64,000 bases of DNA from Cristatella mucedo (taxonomy: Eukaryota > Bryozoa > Phylactolaemata > Cristatellidae), in contig WPIO01000334.1 in the NCBI GenBank assembly GCA_009760855.2, positions 18,086 through 82,085 of the forward strand. Direction: 5' to 3'. Positions within the stretch are counted from its first letter, which is position 1, and each line of letters starts with the position of its first letter. Below are positions 58,447 to 64,000 of the stretch, piece by piece. The notes under the pieces were generated by a model. The model saw only the letters and a list, made by a program, of their open reading frames with translations, had not been told where the DNA came from and did not search any database. The position numbers and the translations under genes were made by a program.

Positions 58447-60919
58447 GTATCGAGGTGTTTATAAATTCCACCACCTGCTGGAAACACAAGCGAAATGAGA
58501 TATTCAAGTGCGATTGCTTAAAGCAAGGAGCTGCAATCTGCTGCAAGCTCCGGCACACTATGTCGGGTGGATTTAAAGTATCTAGATATTGTGTGATCTG
58601 CTGTGAACTCAAGCAAAATGAGTTATTCAATGCGACTGGATTAATGCAAAGCGCCTCACTCTACAGCAAGTCATAGCCGGCCATAAGGAGCAGTATCGAG
58701 GTATCTTTATAATTCGCGATCTGCTGCAAACTCTAGCGAAATGAGTTATTCAAGTGCGATTGCCTCATGCAAGGAGCTCCACTCTTCTACCAGCTCCTGC
58801 ACGATTTGTCGAGTTTATTTAAAGTATCTACGTATTGTGCGATCAGCTGCGAATTCATGCAAAATACGTTATTCAAGTGCTAATGGCTTAATGCAAGGCA
58901 CAGCACTCTGCAGCAAGTTTTTGCAGGCTATAACGAGCAGTATCGACGTGTCTTTATATTTCGCGATCTGCTGCAAACACAAGCTAAATGAGTTATTCAA
59001 GTGCGATTACCTCAAGCAAGCAGCTCCACTCTGCTGCATTCTCCTTCAGGCTTCGACGGGTGGATTTAAAGTATCTAGGTATTGTGTGATCTGCTGCAAA
59101 CTCATGCGAAATGAGTTATTCAAATGGGGATGGCTTATTGCAAGGCACCCCATTCTGCAGCAAGTTATCACAGGCTATAAGGAGCGGTATCGAGGTGTCT
59201 TTATATTCCGCGATCTTCTGCAAACTCAAGCGAAATGAGTTATTCATGTGCGATTGCCTAAAGCAAGGAGCTGCGATCTGCTGCTAGATACTGCAGTCTT
59301 TGTCGGGTGGATTTAAAGTATCTAGATATTGTGCGATCTGCTGCGAACTAATACAAAATGAGGCATTCAAGTATGGATGGCACATTGCAAGGCGCCCCAC
59401 TCTGCAGCAAGTTATCATACACTAGAACGAGCAGTATCGAGGTGTCTTTATATTCTGCAATCTGCTGCTAACTCAAGCGAAATGAGTTATTTCAGTGCGA
59501 TTTCCTAAAGAAGGCCCTGCATTCTGCTGCCAGATACTGCACGCTCCGACGGAACGATTTAAAGTATTTAGATATTGTGCGATCTGCTGTGAACTCATGC
59601 AAAATAAGTAAGTCAAGTGTGAATGGCTTAATGCAAATGGCCATACTCTGCAGCAAGTTTTCACAGGCTATAAGAAGCAGTTTCAAGATGTCTTTATTTT
59701 CAGCGATCTGCTGCAAACTTAAGCGAAATGAGTTCTTCAAATGCGATTGCCTAAAGCAAGGAGCTGCACTTAGCTGTTAGCTCCTTCACGCTCCGACGGG
59801 ATGATTTAAAGTATCTAGATATTGTGCGATCTGCTGCGAACTCATGCAAAATGAGGCATGCAAGTCTGAATGGCTTACTGCAAGGCAGTGCACTCAGCAG
59901 CAAGGTATCGCAGGCTAAAAGGAGCTGTATCGAGGTGTCTTTATATTCCGCGATCTCCTGCAAACTCAAGCGAAATGAGTTATTTCAGTGCCATTGCCTA
60001 AAGCAAGGAGCTGCAATCTGCTGCAAGATACTGCTGGCTTTATCGGGTGGATTTAAAGTATCTAGATATATTGTGCGATCTGCTGGAAACTAATACAAAA
60101 TGAGTTATTCAAGTGTGGATGGCTTATTGCAAGGCGCCCTACTCTGCAGCAAGTTATCACACGCTAGAACGAGCAGTATCGAGGTGTCTTTATATTCTGC
60201 AATCTGCTGCAAACTCAAGCGAAATGAGCTATTTCCGTGCGATTTCCTAAAGAAGGCCCTGCATTCTGCTGCCAGATACTGCACGCTCCGACGGAACGAT
60301 TTAAAGTATTTAGAGATTGTGCGATCTGCTGTGAACTCATGCAAAATAAGTAAGTCAAGTGTGAATGGCTTAATGCAAATGGCCATACTCTGCAGCAAGT
60401 TTTCACAGGCTATAAGAAGCAGTTTCAAGGTGTCTTTATTTTCAGCGATCTGCTGCAAACTCAAGCGATATGATTTATTCCAATACGATTGCCTAAAGCA
60501 ACGAGCTGAACTATTCTGCCAGCTCCTGCATGCTTCGTCGGATGATTCAAAGTATCTAGATATTGTGCGATCTGCTGTGAACTCATGGAAAATGAAGGCA
60601 TTCAAGTGTGGATGGCTTTATTGCAAGGGGCTGCACTCTGCTGCAAGTTATCGCAGGCTATAAAGGAGCTGTATCGAGTCGTCTCTATATTCTGCGATGT
60701 GCTGCAAACTAATGCGAAATAAGTTATTCAAGTGCAATTGCCTCAAGCAAGGCCCTGCACTCTGATGCCAGCTACTGCACTCTCCGACGGGTTGATTTTT
60801 AAAGTATCTACATATTCGGCGATCTGCTGTGAACTCATGCAAAATGAATTATTCAAGTGTGGATGGTTTATTGCAAGGGGCTGCTCTGTGCTGCAAGTTA
60901 TCGCAGACTATAAGGAGCA
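58447..60919 (+). repeat. HOR unit H21, 10-dimer outer-type variant (2473 bp)
   Basis: It has the D4A/D5B fusion near 59320-59360, as in H5, H7, H22 and H23. D8 has TAGATATATTGTGCG near 60064. D10 and D11 are diverged around 60541-60700 (a G lost in CGGATGATTC, CATGGAAAATGAAGG, GGCTATAAAGGAGCTG, GCGATGTGCTGC). D11 ends with GATTTTTAAAG. D1 still has the core CACCACC, but GAAACAC of the outer type. Confidence 0.88.
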
Positions 60920-62399
60920 GTATCGAGGTGTTTATAAATTCCACCATTTGCTGGAAACACAAGCGAAATGAGACATTCAAGTGCGATTGCTTAAAGCAAG
61001 GAGCTGCAATCTGCTGCACGCTCCGGCACACTATGTCGGGTGGATTTAAAGTATCTAGATATTGTGTGATCTGCTGTGAACTCAAGCAAAATGAGTTATT
61101 CAATGCGACTGGATTGATGCAAAGCGCCTCACTCTACAGCAAGTCATAGCCGGCCATAAAGAGCAGTATCGAGGTATCTTTATAATTCGCGATCTGCTGC
61201 AAACTCTAACGAAATGAGTTATTCAAGTGCGATTGCCTCATGCAAGGAGCTCCACTCTTCTGCCAGCTCCTGCACGATTTGTCGAGTTTATTTAAAGTAT
61301 CTACGTATTGTGCGATCAGCTGCGAATTCATGCTAAATACGTTATTCAAGTGCTAATGGCTTAATGCAAGGCACAGTACTCTGCAACAAGTTTTTGCAGG
61401 CTATAACGAGCAGTATCGACGTGTCTTTATATTTCGCGATCTGCTGCAAACACAAGCTAAATGAGTTATTCAAGTGCGATTACCTCAAGCAAGCAGCTCC
61501 ACTCTGCTGCATTCTCCTTCAGGCTTCGACGGGTGGATTTAAAGTATCTAGGTATTGTGTGATCTGCTGCAAACTCATGCGAAATGAGTTATTCAAATGG
61601 GGATGGCTTATTGCAAGGCACCCCATTCTGCAGCAAGTTATCACAGGCTATAAGGAGCGGTATCGAGGTGTCTTTATATTCCGCGATCTTCTGCAAACTC
61701 AAGCGAAATGAGTTATTCATGTGCGATTGCCTAAAGCAAGGAGCTGCGATCTGCTGCTAGATACTGCAGTCTTTGTCGGGTGGATTTAAAGTATCTAGAT
61801 ATTGTGCGATCTGCTGCGAACTAATACAAAATGAGGCATTCAAGTATGGATGGCACATTGCAAGGCGCCCCACTCTGCAGCAAGTTATCATACACTAGAA
61901 CGAGCAGTATCGAGGTGTCTTTATATTCTGCAATCTGCTGCTAACTCAAGCGAAATGAGTTATTTCAGTGCGATTTCCTAAAGAAGGCCCTGCATTCTGC
62001 TGCCAGATACTGCACGCTCCGACGGAACGATTTAAAGTATTTAGATATTGTGCGACCTGCTGTGAACTCATGCAAAATAAGTAAGTCAAGTGTGAATGGC
62101 TTAATGCAAATGGCCATACTCTGCAGCAAGTTTTCACAGGCTATAAGAAGCAGTTTCAAGGTGTCTTTATTTTCAGCGATCTGCTGCAAACTCAAGCGAT
62201 ATGATTTATTCCAATACGATTGCCTAAAGCTACGAGCTGAACTATTCTGCCAGCTCCTGCATGCTTCGTCGGATGGATTCAAAGTATCTAGATATTGTGC
62301 GATCTGCTGCAAACTCATGCCAAATGAATTATTCAAGTGTGGATGGCTTATTGCAAGGGGCTGCACTCTGCTGCAAGTTATCGCAGACTATAAGGAGCA
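60920..62399 (+). repeat. HOR unit H22, collapsed 6-dimer variant (1480 bp)
   Basis: Dimers start at 60920 (D1), 61166 (D2), 61413 (D3), 61660 (D4A/D5B), 61907 (D6, or D6/D9) and 62153 (D10A into D10/D11 B half). The next D1 follows directly at 62400. Loss of D7 to D9 fits exchange between the D5-D7 and D8-D10 trimers. D11 was lost separately, by pairing the D10 and D11 second halves, which are almost identical. D1 has CATTTGCTGG and GAGACATTC. Confidence 0.9.
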
Positions 62400-64000
62400 G
62401 TATCGAGGTGTTTATAAATTCCACCATCTGCTGGAAACACAAGCGAAATGAGATATTCAAGTGCGATTGCTTAAAGCAAGGAGCTGCAATCTGCTGCAAG
62501 CTCCGGCACACTATGTCGGGTGGATTTAAAGTATCTAGATATTGTGTGATCTGCTGTGAACTCAAGCAAAATGAGTTATTCAATGCGACTGGATTAATGC
62601 AAAGCGCCTCACTCTACAGCAAGTCATAGCCGGCCATAAGGAGCAGTATCGAGGTATCTTTATAATTCGCGATCTGCTGCAAACTCTAACGAAATGAGTT
62701 ATTCAAGTGCGATTGCCTCATGCAAGGAGCTCCACTCTTCTGCCAGCTCCTGCACGATTTGTCGAGTTTATTTAAAGTATCTACGTATTGTGCGATCAGC
62801 TGCGAATTCATGCAAAATACGTTATTCAAGTGCTAATGGCTTAATGCAAGGCACAGCACTCTGCAGCAAGTTTTTGCAGGCTATAACGAGCAGTATCGAC
62901 GTGTCTTTATATTTCGCGATCTGCTGCAAACACAAGCTAAATGAGTTATTCAAGTGCGATTACCTCAAGCAAGCAGCTCCACTCTGCTGCATTCTCCTTC
63001 AGGCTTCGACGGGTGGATTTAAAGTATCTAGGTATTGTGTGATCTGCTGCAAACTCATGCGAAAATGAGTTATTCAAATGGGGATGGCTTATTGCAAGGC
63101 ACCCCATTCTGCAGCAAGTTATCACAGGCTATAAGGAGCGGTATCGAGGTGTCTTTATATTCCGCGATCTTCTGCAAACTCAAGCGAAATGAGTTATTCA
63201 TGTGCGATTGCCTAAAGCAAGGAGCTGCGATCTGCTGCTAGATACTGCAGTCTTTGTCGGGTGGATTTAAAGTATCTAGATATTGTGCGATCTGCTGCGA
63301 ACTAATACAAAATGAGGCATTCAAGTATGGATGGCACATTGCAAGGCGCCCCACTCTGCAGCAAGTTATCATACACTAGAACGAGCAGTATCGAGGTGTC
63401 TTTATATTCTGCAATCTGCTGCTAAACTCAAGCGAAATGAGTTATTTCAGTGCGATTTCCTAAAGAAGGCCCTGCATTCTGCTGCCAGATACTGCACGCT
63501 CCGACGGAACGATTTAAAGTATTTAGATATTGTGCGATCTGCTGTGAACTCATGCAAAATAAGTAAGTCAAGTGTGAATGGCTTAATGCAAATGGCCATA
63601 CTCTGCAGCAAGTTTTCACAGGCTATAAGAAGCAGTTTCAAGATGTCTTTATTTTCAGCGATCTGCTGCAAACTTAAGCGAAATGAGTTCTTCAAATGCG
63701 ATTGCCTAAAGCAAGGAGCTGCACTTAGCTGTTAGCTCCTTCACGCTCCGACGGGATGATTTAAAGTATCTAGATATTGTGCGATCTGCTGCGAACTCAT
63801 GCAAAATGAGGCATGCAAGTCTGAATGGCTTACTGCAAGGCAGTGCACTCAGCAGCAAGTATCGCAGGCTAAAAGGAGCTGTATCGAGGTGTCTTTATAT
63901 TCCGCGATCTCCTGCAAACTCAAGCGAAATGAGTTATTTCAGTGCCATTGCCTAAAGCAAGGAGCTGCAATCTGCTGCAAGATACTGCTGGCTTTATCGG
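62400..64000 (+). repeat. HOR unit H23 (partial, left part), outer type
   Basis: Dimers start at 62400 (D1), 62646 (D2), 62893 (D3), 63141 (D4A/D5B fusion), 63388 (D6), 63635 (D7) and 63881 (D8, cut by the window end). All diagnostic bases are outer-type: CACCATCTGCTGGAAACAC, ACAAGCTAAATGAG and AGGCTATAAGAAG. D4 has one extra A (GCGAAAATGAG near 63062). D6 has one extra A (GCTAAACTC near 63423). Confidence 0.9.

Larger units (their letters stand above)
12721..64000 (+). repeat. Higher-order satellite array, segment right of the retrotransposon
   Basis: The same 123/247-bp satellite resumes in the middle of the B half of D6, with TAAGTCAAGTGTGAATGG, and runs to the window end. It holds the rest of H4, complete units H5 to H22 and a partial H23. 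No stretch of more than a few tens of bases is non-satellite. Diagnostic substitutions divide it into an older type (to about 16 kb and after about 58 kb) and a derived core type (about 24-56 kb). Confidence 0.97.

Noticed and set aside
1-64000. CRISPR array
   Set aside because: Repeats are 123-247 bp without unique spacers, there are no cas genes, and the window contains a eukaryotic retrotransposon.
1-64000. tRNA-derived SINE or Pol III promoter boxes in the monomer
   Set aside because: No GGTTCGANTCC-like B box or matching A box was found at a suitable spacing, and the units are tandem rather than dispersed.

Overview
The window is eukaryotic, most likely from an animal. It is one uninterrupted block of tandem satellite DNA, broken once by a 5'-truncated non-LTR retrotransposon. 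No host gene, rRNA, tRNA, CRISPR array or bacterial operon is visible. The retrotransposon's reverse transcriptase has the CR1/L2-type layout common in invertebrate, fish and amphioxus genomes. I cannot name the species. Both window edges lie inside the array, so the array is longer than 64 kb.

The satellite is built in levels. A module of about 123 bp exists in two diverged forms (A and B). Together they make a dimer of 246-247 bp. Eleven different dimers, called D1 to D11 here, follow in fixed order to form a higher-order repeat (HOR) of about 2714-2740 bp. I set each dimer start at the GTATCGAG-like (or GTTTCAAG-like) octamer and each HOR start at D1, which is recognised by GTGTTTATAAATTCC. 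All copies run head to tail in one direction. D5-D6-D7 resemble D8-D9-D10, which suggests that a 741-bp trimer was duplicated before the 11-mer was fixed.

Layout: the end of one HOR (H0, 1-1029); 22 complete units (H1-H22) starting at 1030, 3215, 6943, 9657, 14026, 16497, 19212, 21682, 24410, 27632, 30355, 33076, 35815, 38366, 41105, 43831, 47043, 50281, 53013, 55727, 58447 and 60920; and a partial H23 from 62400. Units differ by whole dimers: 6-, 9-, 10-, 11-, 13- and 15-dimer forms occur. The hybrid dimers at the joins point to unequal exchange between related dimers. H4 carries the retrotransposon (11074-12720) inside D6.

The most informative pattern is lateral. Diagnostic bases put the copies into nested layers. 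The two outer parts (about 1-16 kb and 58-64 kb) share one set of variants. The core (about 24-56 kb) carries another, and some derived variants extend into shoulders at 16-24 and 56-59 kb. This is the picture expected when a newer HOR haplotype expands inside an older array. A still younger sub-block may lie at about 38-53 kb. The core is more uniform in substitutions but carries more small tandem-duplication indels, which may be real slippage or assembly noise.

Long open frames occur on both strands throughout, because the 123-bp module is a multiple of three. They repeat, overlap antisense and change frame every 247 bp, so I do not call them genes. The only protein-coding remnant is the reverse transcriptase pseudogene.
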